Shown here: piece by piece, positions 20,980 through 30,512 of the stretch
Layout: every line of letters starts with the position of its first letter
Position numbering within the stretch: position 1 is the first letter of the stretch
DNA from: Trichomonas vaginalis G3
Taxonomy: Eukaryota > Parabasalia > Trichomonadida > Trichomonadidae
Assembly: GCF_026262505.1 (NCBI RefSeq)
Contig: NC_067206.1
Coordinates: 1,984,001-2,048,000, forward strand
Reading direction: 5' to 3'
DNA length: 64,000 bases
Notes under the pieces: generated by a model
Seen by the model: the letters and a program-made list of their open reading frames with translations, nothing else
The model's database searches: none
Told to the model about the DNA's origin: nothing
Made by a program: the position numbers and the translations under genes

Positions 20980-21381
20980 AGTATGATTGGAATTTATTTT
21001 TGCCTTCCTCCTGTGTTGTTGTCTAAATGTCATGTTGTCACACTTTTTCAGAGAAGTTAAATGACCTGGTAGCACATGGTAACATGGTAGCACCTTCAGT
21101 TCTTCAAAAATAATTCATAACTACCTTCCTCCTGTGTTGTTGTCTAAATGTCATGTTGTCACACTTTTTCAGAGAAGTTAAATGACCTGGTAGCACATGG
21201 TAACATGGTAGCACCTTCAGTTCTTCAAAAATAATTCATTATTGAATAACCTGTAAACATTAACGTAAACATTTATTTCTGCAGTTCATTCATTACTTCA
21301 TTACCTAATTAATTACAAACATAAAATATATTTAGTTCATTCAATGAACGCGGTAAGCCTGCAAAGTAGGCTCAAGCACAT
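20980..21381. other. Non-coding centre of E1 with a tandem duplication
   Basis: About 400 bp without a credible ORF. It holds two 121-bp direct repeats (21003-21244), then AT-rich DNA and a short stretch with GCGGTAAGCC and GCGGTACCAT. It lies between the helicase fragment and the convergent tail-fibre gene and could hold 3' signals or a replication-associated site; neither can be shown. Confidence 0.5.
21003..21244. repeat. 121-bp tandem duplication (2 copies)
   Basis: CCTTCCTCCTGTGTTGTTGT starts at 21003 and again at 21124. The two copies are practically identical through to TTCAAAAATAATTCAT. Each contains GGTAGCACATGGTAACATGG, itself a short imperfect internal repeat. Confidence 0.9.
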
Positions 21382-23478
21382 TCAATAAATGCGGTACCAT
21401 GCGAATACAGTCATAAATGGAGGCATATAATCTTTACCCAAGCCTGTTGGATTTGTTGTGAAAGTATGTGAATGATTTCCTCCTGGTTCAGTTGGTCGAA
21501 AAGTCTTTTTTGCTGAATGGTTATAATCTGGAGATAAAACGTCATTGCCAGCATAATATTCTGAGTTGTATAATGGATGGTCTCTTATTGAATGTGTATG
21601 ATTACCTGATGTGTTTGTAGTTCCTGTATGAGTGTGCGGTGGAAGGTTTGCTTCAGTAATTTTCTTTGAACCACCGGTTTCCTTTGAAGAGTTCGCACAA
21701 TAGAAGAATTTATCTACAATCTGTTCCCACGCACCAAAACCTAAAACTTTTGAAGGATTTGTTGAGTTCATTGACGTATAAATAGAACCAATGGGGTAAA
21801 TCATCTCAAGAATTGTATTTAATCCATTATGAATATTGAATTTATTATATAATATTGAATTTGGGTGAGTATTTAAAACTGGTCTTGTTATCAATATTAA
21901 CGTATTATTTTTGAAAATTGCTTTTCTAACATCTTGAAATTTTGTGATTTCAGACCAGTTTCTTCCATCACTACTGATATTTACTAAATCACCACATCCT
22001 AAAGCAATAAATACCATCAATATAAAAAAATTTGTAAATCTATAATTTTGAGTAAATTTTGGAGTGAATGAATAAACCAATTCCCAATTTGATAAATCCT
22101 GTGATAAATAAATATGTCTGTTATAACTTACAGGATATGAATAGACCATTTCACCTGAAACGAGAACATAAACATTTGATCCATAACATAAAGCTTCAAT
22201 GTCTCCATCAGCTTGAAAAATTTGTTCAAATTGACCTTGTGATATTGAAGATGATCTATAAATTTTATCATTTTGTAGGATAAAATACATGTTGTTAATG
22301 TAATACCACTTACTTGTATAATCAATTTTCAAATCTGATGACATCATACTAAACATATAATAATTTATCCCATCCTCACTAATGAAAATTTGATTGACTT
22401 CATAAATTAGTACCCATTTATTATTAACACATCTAATAGGATTATTTGGATATTTAAATTTAGCATCTTGATTTAAATTACATTTGAACCATTGGATACA
22501 ATCGAATGAATAACAAGGGCAAAAATCATCTTCAACCGTTATCATTCCCATAAATTTACCGTTATTATATTCAACATATAAAATTATTGGATTAATGATT
22601 GGCTTTCGTGTATCAGGATTCAAAACAGATGGAGTAAATGATTCATAGTTTTTAAAATCATTTGTTTTAAAATAATAAAGCACTCCATCTGTATAAAATA
22701 AATACATGGTCACTCCATCGAAACATATCCATTCAAAAGAATCTATATCAAAGGTTTTATCTGATGATTTCATAAAATTTAAAAATGGAGGAGTAAAATA
22801 GACCTCTGATTGTTTTAATTCAGCGTCAACATATTCCTTATCCGCTTTCTTCTCTAACGCAGCAGCAACACATTCCTTATCTGCTTTCTTCTCTAACTTA
22901 GTCTTTAATTCAGCGTCAACATATTCCTTATCCGCTTTAAGGTCTAAACATCCTGAAACCCATCCTGTATCGGCTTTAGTTTTTAAAATCTTTGATGTCC
23001 ATTCATGATACCATTCAACACTTTCTTTAATTTCATTATCTTTTTCGTTAACATATTCCTTATCCGCTTTCTTCTCTAACGCAGCAGCAACATTCCTTAT
23101 CTGCTTTCTTCATTATGTCATTTAGGAAACCTTTTATGAATTCCTCATTTAAATTAAATCTTCCAATCTTCAAAACTTTAGGAAATGCATTTAATGCGTA
23201 ATATCTCTGTTCTTCTGGTGGAATTGATGTTATATCATCCGTTATACCTTTAATTTTTGAATTCATAAATAAAATTTCTTTTATATTTGATATCACTGCA
23301 CCACCTTTGCAAACGAATTCGAAATGGTCATTTTTCAATACTATCTCCAAATCTCCATATTTCAACCTTTGCGTTTGTTCTGCCGTCTTTGAATTATATG
23401 CATATATGGCGTATGTAATGGTCTGAGGACCTGGGTGCTTTGTGCCTTAAGTTGTTGTGGTTGCTGTTGTTTAATCAT
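21382..23478 (-). pseudogene. Phage-like tail-fibre/collar protein with KADKEYV repeats, frameshifted (E1)
   Basis: The gene starts at an ATG at 23478 (MIKQQQPQQ). The frame shifts near 23440 and again at about 23090, where two bases (CA) are missing relative to a sister repeat. It then stays open to 21382. The order is a Gln-rich start, a domain at 23060-23365, several ADKEYVDAELKTKLEKK coiled repeats, a beta-rich middle (about 330 aa) and a tip with FGAWEQIVDKFFYCANSS, LPPHTHTGT and HSHTF motifs. KADKxYV repeats and His-rich GTT-HTH tips are typical of trimeric bacteriophage tail fibres. It is probably a host-attachment fibre. The tip is shared with E2. Confidence 0.7.
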
Positions 23479-23510
23479 TTATTATGATTTAAAAATAAAT
23501 ATTTAATCTG

Positions 23511-24211
23511 TTATCTCATCACTATTTTTTCTATTTGAAATTGCCATAATATTTCATTCATGAATTCTAAATCACAATCAAATAGGTCAGTTATTCTAAA
23601 TTTAATATTTGATAAATCTTTTGAATGAAGAATAAATGAATTCCCAGATAATTGAAACGGATATGATAAAGAAAATGTGTTTAAGTTGATGGATAAAATG
23701 TTTTGTATTGATGGGTAAGAGTTAGGGTCTAATGTTTGATGTGAAAATCTCATTGGGGTATTAACTTTATCACATTTGATTAAAATGAAATTGGAACCAG
23801 TGTCAGAATACAAAACATCCCCAACATCTTTTTCAAAATTTAATATCCCCAACAATGAACGAAGATGAGGAGTACAAAATTTAATTTTCAGCGGAAATTT
23901 AATAAGGTTATTTATTTCATCAAGTTCAAAAAGTTTATCGGTTTTGATTTAAAATTTTCTTCATACCATACGATAAATGATTCATTTAAATAACTTAAAA
24001 TCATGTTAATATCCCATTTCGTTATCACATTATTTATATACATATCATACGTTTTTTCAAGGTCATCTTTAATAAATGATATATAATCTGAAGGGTCTAA
24101 AAGAATGGGATTAAATTTACCACTCACAGAAACGAGAGTAACATTATAAATTCCGCTAACTGTTAAATTTAATTCACAGTTATTATTCGAAATAATATTG
24201 ATAATTGACAT
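23511..24211 (-). pseudogene. Unknown beta-rich structural candidate, one frameshift (E1)
   Basis: Two ORFs (23912-24211 and 23511-23855) form one protein of about 233 aa when read across a one-base loss in a T run near 23935. It is rich in hydrophobic and aromatic residues. Its end, DLSNIKFRITDLFDCDLEF, weakly recalls the last strands of jelly-roll capsid-associated proteins. It starts back to back with the gene at 24231. I cannot name the family; a penton or minor capsid role would fit the location but is a guess. Confidence 0.5.
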
Positions 24212-24230
24212 TTTTATTACGATTAAAAAT

Positions 24231-24710
24231 ATGGTAAAGCGTTATTTTCCAGTGATAAATAAAACTAGAATAAGATTACCTCAAGAATTCATAAATTCAA
24301 CGAATAAGAAATTCATTCATGTTATAAATTTTAGTGTTTTCAGAAAATATGAGTCAATGTCATATTCATCAACAGGTTATATTTCACTTCATTCAAATTT
24401 AGTTCAATCAAACCCATATAATGACCATTTCATAAGATTTTCAGATGGTATTAAAAATGTAATTGATAGATTAAAATATGAACAGATTGACAATATCGAA
24501 TTTTTGGAATTTTGGTTTAAATATCCCGATGGAAAAAAGATTGAAGTTAAAGATAAAGCTGATACTATAACAAAAACAATTACAATGACCGATCCAGATA
24601 GTGGGGAACAAAAAGAAATAAAACAAACGATAGAAACTGGTGAAAGGTCAATTATTATTGATTATGATTCAAAGGATTATTATTCGATAATGTTAATGCT
24701 TGAATATTAA
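24231..24710 (+). CDS. Unknown E1 protein
   Basis: 159 aa from the ATG at 24231 (MVKRYFPVINKTRIRLPQEF), chosen over the upstream frame start because it follows the usual A/T-rich leader and gives a basic start. It has mixed alpha/beta character, with a hydrophilic insert DPDSGEQKEIKQTIETGE near the C-terminus and a closing strand IIIDYDSKDYYSIMLMLEY. No family is recognised. It overlaps the stop of the convergent MRRRF gene by 4 bp. Confidence 0.55.
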   Translation: MVKRYFPVINKTRIRLPQEFINSTNKKFIHVINFSVFRKYESMSYSSTGYISLHSNLVQSNPYNDHFIRFSDGIKNVIDRLKYEQIDNIEFLEFWFKYPDGKKIEVKDKADTITKTITMTDPDSGEQKEIKQTIETGERSIIIDYDSKDYYSIMLMLEY

Positions 24711-25378
24711 ATAGCCTTAACAAAGAATTTTTCAAGTGATATTTTATATTCATCAACTATTTTATTATAAATATCATTATATGTTAAATGAAGTTCAGTT
24801 GTTGTTCCGTTCTTTGATATCTTAATTGTGCTAATATCCTTTATAGGATTTATTTTTGCAACTGTTCCGCAGCATGAAACCTCATCATCTATGAAAAATT
24901 GAATCTTAACGTCTGAATCTTGAACATCACAAAGAATGGCGATAATGTGAATTAATGATTCATAAGGTAAAATAATTAAACCGGATTGATCAATTAAATT
25001 TATTATTGAATCATAATTATTAATTATTATATCACGGTAAATTTTCATTAATTCAGAATTAATGTCTATTTTATATGGGTTCTCGATGTTTGATGAAAGA
25101 GGTGGGGGGTATGTTGGATAAGTGGGAATTTCAACAGGTTCTTTACCGGGTTCAGATAAAATGATTGGGTCTCCATTCTCATGGTTTTCTTCATTCTCCT
25201 CATTCTTCGGTAAGTCACGAGTTAATAAATTTGGTTGAGTTGCTGACCTTGTTAATTCAGGGCTAACATTAACTTTAACATTTTGAATAATTCGTGATTT
25301 ATCATCATTTACGTTATAACCAACCGTAATCTCTGCTTTTGCGTTTGTGTTCTTTTGACTTGTGAAACGTCTTCTCAT
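24707..25378 (-). CDS. MRRRF protein, intact copy (E1)
   Basis: 223 aa. The N-terminus is basic, then an Asn/Glu-rich linker and a Pro-rich stretch (PTYPTYPPPL) lead into a folded C-terminal half of about 130 aa (from NPYKIDINSELM). The left copy at 19709 shares only the first 84 residues. This intact version spans the right-arm junction (25126), so the right-hand configuration is probably ancestral and the left one derived. No family is recognised. Confidence 0.6.
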   Translation of the reverse strand: MRRRFTSQKNTNAKAEITVGYNVNDDKSRIIQNVKVNVSPELTRSATQPNLLTRDLPKNEENEENHENGDPIILSEPGKEPVEIPTYPTYPPPLSSNIENPYKIDINSELMKIYRDIIINNYDSIINLIDQSGLIILPYESLIHIIAILCDVQDSDVKIQFFIDDEVSCCGTVAKINPIKDISTIKISKNGTTTELHLTYNDIYNKIVDEYKISLEKFFVKAI

Positions 25379-25462
25379 TTATAATTGAATAAAAAAAAGA
25401 AAAATATATTTAAAGTTTTATTTAGTTGTTACGGTAATATCCCAAGGTTCATCATTGTTTGC

Positions 25463-26362
25463 TTATACTTTCTTTGTAACTGCACCAATTATGTTATTGA
25501 TATTGCTTTGAGTTTCTTCCAGTCTTATTTTATCATTTACAATATCTTTAATCATTTCATTACATGCATTCTTAAAACCATCTGATTTTTCTAATTTACG
25601 TCTATCACTTTCTTTAATTAAATCAAAGTTATAACCTTGTTGAGAATAAAGTGGTTTCTTTATCAATTCCTTGAACGCTTCTGAAAGTGAAGATGAAGAA
25701 ATTCTTGCCACTTGAATTGGTTTAAATTCTGCTTTCATTGCTTCTTTCTGTTCATTGAACACTGGATCGAATAAAGCAACTTTAAAGAATTTCTTAGCTG
25801 GAATTTCAGGTCTAATATTTGCATATTGACCATCAAACTGATTAACATATCGTGGTAATCCATCCGGTCCCTCTTCAACAGCATTTAATTCTTCATTGAA
25901 ATAAGAATATGGATTATAACGGTATGAATTAATTGGACCATTTTCACCTTCTCCAATGTATTGTTTAACAGCTTTTCCATTTTCATCAAATTGCATAGGA
26001 TAACGTTCATTATATGCTTTACGTTTAGGATAATCAGTTATAGTTAATTTGTAACCATTTATGACTTTAATATTACCTTGACCATCAGTAACGAAAACTT
26101 CATTTATACCATCAGGTTTTCCATTTGGACCCGTAATGTCTGCTTCATGTGCTTCCCAATTTGGTCCATGACGTTTGGCATATGCTTGAGCTTCTGGTAA
26201 TGTTAAAACGTTTCTCATTTGTTTAACATCCTTTTGAAGACCGGCAACAATGTGGACTAATTCTTTCATTCCGTCTGGAACTTTCATAGTTCTATTATAT
26301 GCACCCTTTTTGTTTGTCCCTTGTTTTAATGGAACCTGTAGAAGATTTGCTATTTCTGTCAT
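25463..26362 (-). CDS. Right-arm homologue of the 299-aa virion-associated candidate (E1)
   Basis: 299 aa, the same length as the copy at 18776. The first 196 residues differ at only a handful of sites. The C-terminal part (from [16 protein letters not shown]) is only about half identical in protein and clearly diverged in DNA. The frame is open in both copies, so both alternative C-termini look functional. The adjacent non-coding stretch (25400-25460) also differs from the left arm. Confidence 0.55.
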   Translation of the reverse strand: MTEIANLLQVPLKQGTNKKGAYNRTMKVPDGMKELVHIVAGLQKDVKQMRNVLTLPEAQAYAKRHGPNWEAHEADITGPNGKPDGINEVFVTDGQGNIKVINGYKLTITDYPKRKAYNERYPMQFDENGKAVKQYIGEGENGPINSYRYNPYSYFNEELNAVEEGPDGLPRYVNQFDGQYANIRPEIPAKKFFKVALFDPVFNEQKEAMKAEFKPIQVARISSSSLSEAFKELIKKPLYSQQGYNFDLIKESDRRKLEKSDGFKNACNEMIKDIVNDKIRLEETQSNINNIIGAVTKKV

Positions 26363-26402
26363 GTTTAATTATAAATAAAAAATAAAAATTAATTATAAAA
26401 AG

Positions 26403-27227
26403 TTAATCAAATTTAACACTTCCTTTATTTAAATCAACTATTATTTTTCCATGTTCACCTAATTGCTGATATTGTGTGTAAAGTTCATTAATGCTCATTG
26501 GTAAATTCACTTGATAAAGCATAACGTTCAACTGTTGACGACTAAACCCACTGAAAATGAAAAGGGTTGATAGATTTGATTTAATGTTTGTGCTTAATGC
26601 TTTGAAATATTGAACAGCCATAAAGAATGAACACTGAATGTGTCGACATTGAGTTAATAATGATTAAAATATGATTTCTCATTAGTTATTAGTTTTGATT
26701 TCACTGCATCATCTAGAAAAATGAGTGAATGCAAAAATTCTCTATCAAAATTTGAAATAGAAAGTGTTTCAAATAATTCATCCCGTTGTTTATCAATAAT
26801 TTTATCCTCTAATCCTTGCTTCTTGATTGTATTATATAATTCTTTATACATTAAAAAGTTTTTTAAATAATCTTCTGCTTCTTCTTGTGATAAATAAATA
26901 ATTGGAATTTTGATTAAATGCTTTAAAGATTCAAATGTATCATCTGAAGGTGAACCTGAACGGTTGATATAAATTAACACATGTGAATGGGGGAAGTGTT
27001 AGCAATAATGATAATTTGTTTTAATATCGTTAATGTTTTACCTTTATTTTGTTTACCAATTGCTGCAGTGATTGAATTTAAGTAACATTCAGAATATGGA
27101 ATTTTCATTAATTTTTCCTTAGATAGAGCATTTCTATTATCACTCAATGCTTCATTAATCATATCATCTACGTATGTATTATATACTCCTGCTAATTCTT
27201 CATAAGGGTGGATGAATTTAAATCCAT
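26403..27227 (-). pseudogene. Packaging ATPase, right-arm copy with two frameshifts (E1)
   Basis: It corresponds to the intact gene at 17908. One base is missing from a C run near 26989-26993 (five instead of six) and another near 26660, after the Walker B region. The frame is thus split in three. The remaining sequence is nearly identical to the left copy. The homopolymer location means sequencing error is a real alternative to decay. Confidence 0.8.
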
Positions 27228-27251
27228 TTAATCAAAAATAAATTTATAATT

Positions 27252-28891
27252 TTAAACATTTCTATTCATCAATATTTCATCATATGAACTTCTATACTGT
27301 GGTGGTGTACCTGTTGGATGATATTTCAAACCTTCATCCGGTGTCCATGTCCAATACGTAGTCCTAGTAAACCAAACCTGAGGAGGATTTGTCACCTTTG
27401 AACAGTAAGTGTCATTTTCACCCTGAATGATTGGATAAGCTTTCACTTGTACTGTAACTTGTGAATTGAAAGTTTCTAATCCATCAAAGAATATACCCGC
27501 TCCATCACGTTGAACTGGAATAGTGCATAAGAATGAAGTTTGGTCTTTCCATGTTCTAGCTAATGGCGTGCCATTATCATCATTCAGTGGTCTAGTTAAT
27601 GAGTCCTCGTATTCTTCTGTGCATTCATTCACTCCATCTAAATCAGAAGCTTGAAGCATACGTGTAAAGAATATGTCGCCCACTGTGGTCATCGCTTGAT
27701 CGGGGAAGTTTCTGGAATCTATAGTGACCTGAAGACCTCGAAGCATTGGATTTTCTAAAACCGTTCTTTGCATTGCATTCTTCGGAAATGTTAACACAAC
27801 ATCTGTAACATTATGAAGAGCGTATGAGAAATCTGAGCTAATACCTTCAGGAGTGATGCAACCTCCATTTAGTGAACGAACGTCAATATGTTGAGCTGGA
27901 ATCATGAATGGATCTTCCTTACTGAATAAACGTGGTATTGCTTTAACTGATTCTTCAATTAAACCGTATCCTGGTGTAATGCATTTATCCTCTAAAACTT
28001 CCATCTTTGTGCATGAAATAATAACGTTATCAACTGTTGCGTCAGCAGATGTAGCGGCTAAGCTTGTAATTAATTTGGCAGGAAGTCCGATTTGTTGGAA
28101 TTTGCGATCATATTTATAAACATGATTCATAATCTTTTCATAATTTTCATCAGTTATCTTTTCATAAACGTAATTTTGTAAATCAGCAACTCTTAACGGG
28201 TCAACCTGACAAAATACTAAAGTATCCCTGAAAACATAATATTTAAGAATGATTCACCAAATGATTTAGGATAATCATCGAACGCCTGAAATGCTAACAA
28301 ATCATTTACCGGAATAATCATATCAAAAGTGACATCAACTTCTTCATTTGCTTTCTTGAAAACTTCTGAAGGGTCAATATATTTACCACATACTGAGTTA
28401 TCATATTTTTGAACATTATTATATAACGAATGAACAAACTTTTTAACTTTCCTTTCTGATTTTGGTTTATATGTTGCAAATGCGAAAGATTCACGGGCGC
28501 AATCCATCTGAAGATAACCGGCATCACCTCTTTCGGTTTCTACTTCTAATTGTTTAAAGCTTTGATTTGATGATTTGTAACCAACGAATAAACGCATGCA
28601 TTTAAAAGCGGCATCACATGTGAAAGCTTTATTTGAAACTAGAGTTGCTTTAACTTTGCGTTTAATATATGTGTCACCTAATTGGTTCACATCATGAGCC
28701 GGATTTGTAATTCTTAAATGAGTTTGTTTATCATCAAAATATGGAGCATCAGAGTCATAGCATGAACTTTCAAGTTCTCTATAATATCTTCTACCGTCAT
28801 TCTTTGCGAATATTTCATTTATCTTTTCGAATGAATGAAACACATTTCCATTAATCGGTTTAGTGTTTGGCACCAAATAGTTAGTCGTCAT
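27252..28891 (-). pseudogene. Putative major capsid gene, right-arm copy with a frameshift (E1)
   Basis: Almost identical to the gene at 16243, but a single base is lost near 28252 (GGTGAATC in place of GGTGATATC), which ends the N-terminal frame after about 215 codons. The C-terminal 292 codons are open in the restored frame. The few other differences mostly leave the protein unchanged. Confidence 0.8.
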
Positions 28892-28959
28892 TTATTATAA
28901 ATAAAAAATCAAAATTAAAAGATGAAAATGAATTTTTAATTTTAATGAAATAATCAACT

Positions 28960-29173
28960 ATGGCTGCAGGATTTTTAAAAACTGTGGGATAAAGTAAAAA
29001 GAGGAGCGCATAAAGTTTGGGAAACAATGAAGAAAGGAGCAAATTGGATATTTAAGAATAAAGAAGCAATTAGTGACGTTGCTGAATCAATAACACCAAA
29101 AGCTGCCCCAATAAGAGAAATTTTAAATAAAGGAGAAAAAGTTTATCAAAGACTTCAACCGATACTAAGATAA
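28960..29173 (+). pseudogene. Paralogue B small protein, right-arm copy, disrupted (E1)
   Basis: It starts ATGGCTGCAGGATTTTTAAA where the left copy has GGATTCTTTAAA. The change leads to a stop ten codons in. The rest of the gene downstream is conserved to its TAA at 29171. Confidence 0.75.
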
Positions 29174-29193
29174 AAATAATATTTATTTTTCCA

Positions 29194-29429
29194 CTATCTA
29201 CCTCCTATTTTATTAAGTATTCCTTCAGCATTCCACCAATTGCGTTACCTGCTTGTGCTCCCATCGCCGGATTACCTGCTTTAGTACCTAATACTCCACC
29301 TATGATAGTTCCTGCCGTTTTCGCTACTGGTGCTAAAAAGTTTGCAACGGGTTTAATAATATTTTTATGAACCCAACCCGCAGCTTTCTTAATTCCATCC
29401 CATAATTTTTTAAAGAATCCTGCCGCCAT
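29194..29429 (-). pseudogene. Paralogue A small protein, right-arm copy, frameshifted (E1)
   Basis: Identical to the gene at 15703 for the first 66 or so residues. One base is then lost near 29230, changing the last codons and moving the stop to 29205. Only the C-terminal ten residues are affected, so function might survive. Confidence 0.7.
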
Positions 29430-29495
29430 TTCTGATTTAATATTAATTAAAAAATATATTTCATCACTTATATTCTAATTTTTATTTAATGATAA

Positions 29496-29852
29496 ATGAA
29501 ACCGATTTTAAAAATAAATGAAACAGAGGAGGAAATAAATGAAAATGTTCAACAAAAAATAAACGTTGTTAAACCAATTACTGAAATAAAAATTTTTAAA
29601 TCTGTTGAAGAATTTAATGACTATTATGCTAATAATAAAAAATTATTTGAAGAATTGACAACATGTAAATTGAATAAAATGTTTAAAGTTGATGGATTCA
29701 AAATTTCAAAAATAAAAGGAGTGGTTAGTTTGAAATCTATTCCTCAATCAAGAATCACCTCATTAATGAAAATAGATGATTTAACAAAAAGAATAGAAGA
29801 GATTGAAGAAAGAATAATCAAATAATTGATTTCATAAATTCAAACAATCATT
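29496..29852 (+). pseudogene. Acidic/coiled-coil small protein, right-arm copy, 3' frameshift (E1)
   Basis: Homologue of 15268-15636. It lacks six bases of the acidic run (an in-frame loss). A one-base deletion near 29815 then ends the protein after EERIIK, removing the last 15 residues of the coiled coil. The original stop would fall at about 29850. Confidence 0.7.
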
Positions 29853-29930
29853 AGTTTCTTAAAGTTCAATGTTGAACTCATCAAATTCTTTTTAAAGTTT
29901 ATTTTTTATTTCATTATGGTAGTGAATCTT

Positions 29931-30017
29931 TCATTCATGAGGTCTTTGATTATGACTCCATTGATTCCATTCAGGATTTAAACAATGTTTAATTAATCGC
30001 GGAATATCTGACATCAT
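29931..30017 (-). CDS. Possible 28-aa peptide in the right outer cassette of E1
   Basis: A short ORF (MMSDIPRLIKHCLNPEWNQW...) ends at the same conserved TGA where the left-arm 126-aa gene ends. The region 29941-30206 replaces that gene in the right arm. The ORF may be a remnant 3' end of another cassette gene, or chance. Confidence 0.25.
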   Translation of the reverse strand: MMSDIPRLIKHCLNPEWNQWSHNQRPHE

Positions 30018-30206
30018 CTATATATAGCTTCTTTTATAAAAGATAAAAGATAAATTATTTTAAAATTAATGTTAATTTTTTAATGCGTTTAGTATATAAT
30101 ATTTGGGCTGAGTGTAAATGTCTTACAATTTTGAAAATTTTTTAAATCTTGATTTATTCAAAAACGTAAGAATAAAAACCGTCAGAATCATACATTTTTT
30201 ACTTCA

Positions 30207-30281
30207 TATGTTAAAAAAAATGATACAAAATCGTTCTATATTGTATGAATTCTTACGTTTACAAAAAAAGTCACACAACCC
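30207..30281 (-). repeat. E1 right terminal inverted repeat
   Basis: Reverse complement of 14689-14763 with few mismatches. It ends ...GTCACACAACCC. The 30282-30301 bases outside it (GTCCACATATACTACTTACT) include the left target duplication of E5. Confidence 0.8.
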
Positions 30282-30512
30282 GTCCACATATACTACTTAC
30301 TGAGTGGGGGACAAACTCGCCCATTGTCACTTTTCATTAACCTTAAACTTGTAATTTTCATTATTTTTAATTAACCTTATTTCTTTCCCAATTCCTGATT
30401 TATTTTATTCACTTACTATTAAAAGTCACATTTTAATAAAATATAATAATTTATTTATAGCATTTTTTACTATACTGTAATAAAAAATTAATTATAATAA
30501 ATTAAATGTTTA

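Larger units (their letters stand above)
25126..29940 (-). repeat. E1 right arm of the inverted duplication
   Basis: Reverse-complement partner of 15173-19961. It carries at least five one-base deletions that break ORFs relative to the left arm (near 26660, 26990, 28252, 29230 and 29815) plus a small rearrangement near 28972-28985. Confidence 0.9.
14689..30281. mobile_element. E1: Polinton-like virus-type element arranged as a giant inverted duplication
   Basis: The element spans about 15.6 kb. Terminal inverted repeats of about 75 bp (GGGTTATGTGACTTTT... on the left, its complement on the right) enclose two long inverted arms (15173-19961 and 25126-29940) and a unique centre of about 5.2 kb. 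Gene content is a putative major capsid protein, an A32/FtsK-like packaging ATPase, two small amphipathic 'MAAGFFKKLWD' proteins, a superfamily 3 helicase fragment and a phage-like tail fibre. This is a Polinton-like (PLV/virophage-like) set. No DNA polymerase or integrase is present. Flanking target duplication was not found. The right end adjoins TIR element E5. Confidence 0.8.

Noticed and set aside
14660-30310. A 5-6 bp target duplication for E1
   Set aside because: The bases outside the two TIRs (TAGGAT on the left, GTCCAC on the right) do not match, and extending the TIR to AGTAGTA does not give one either.
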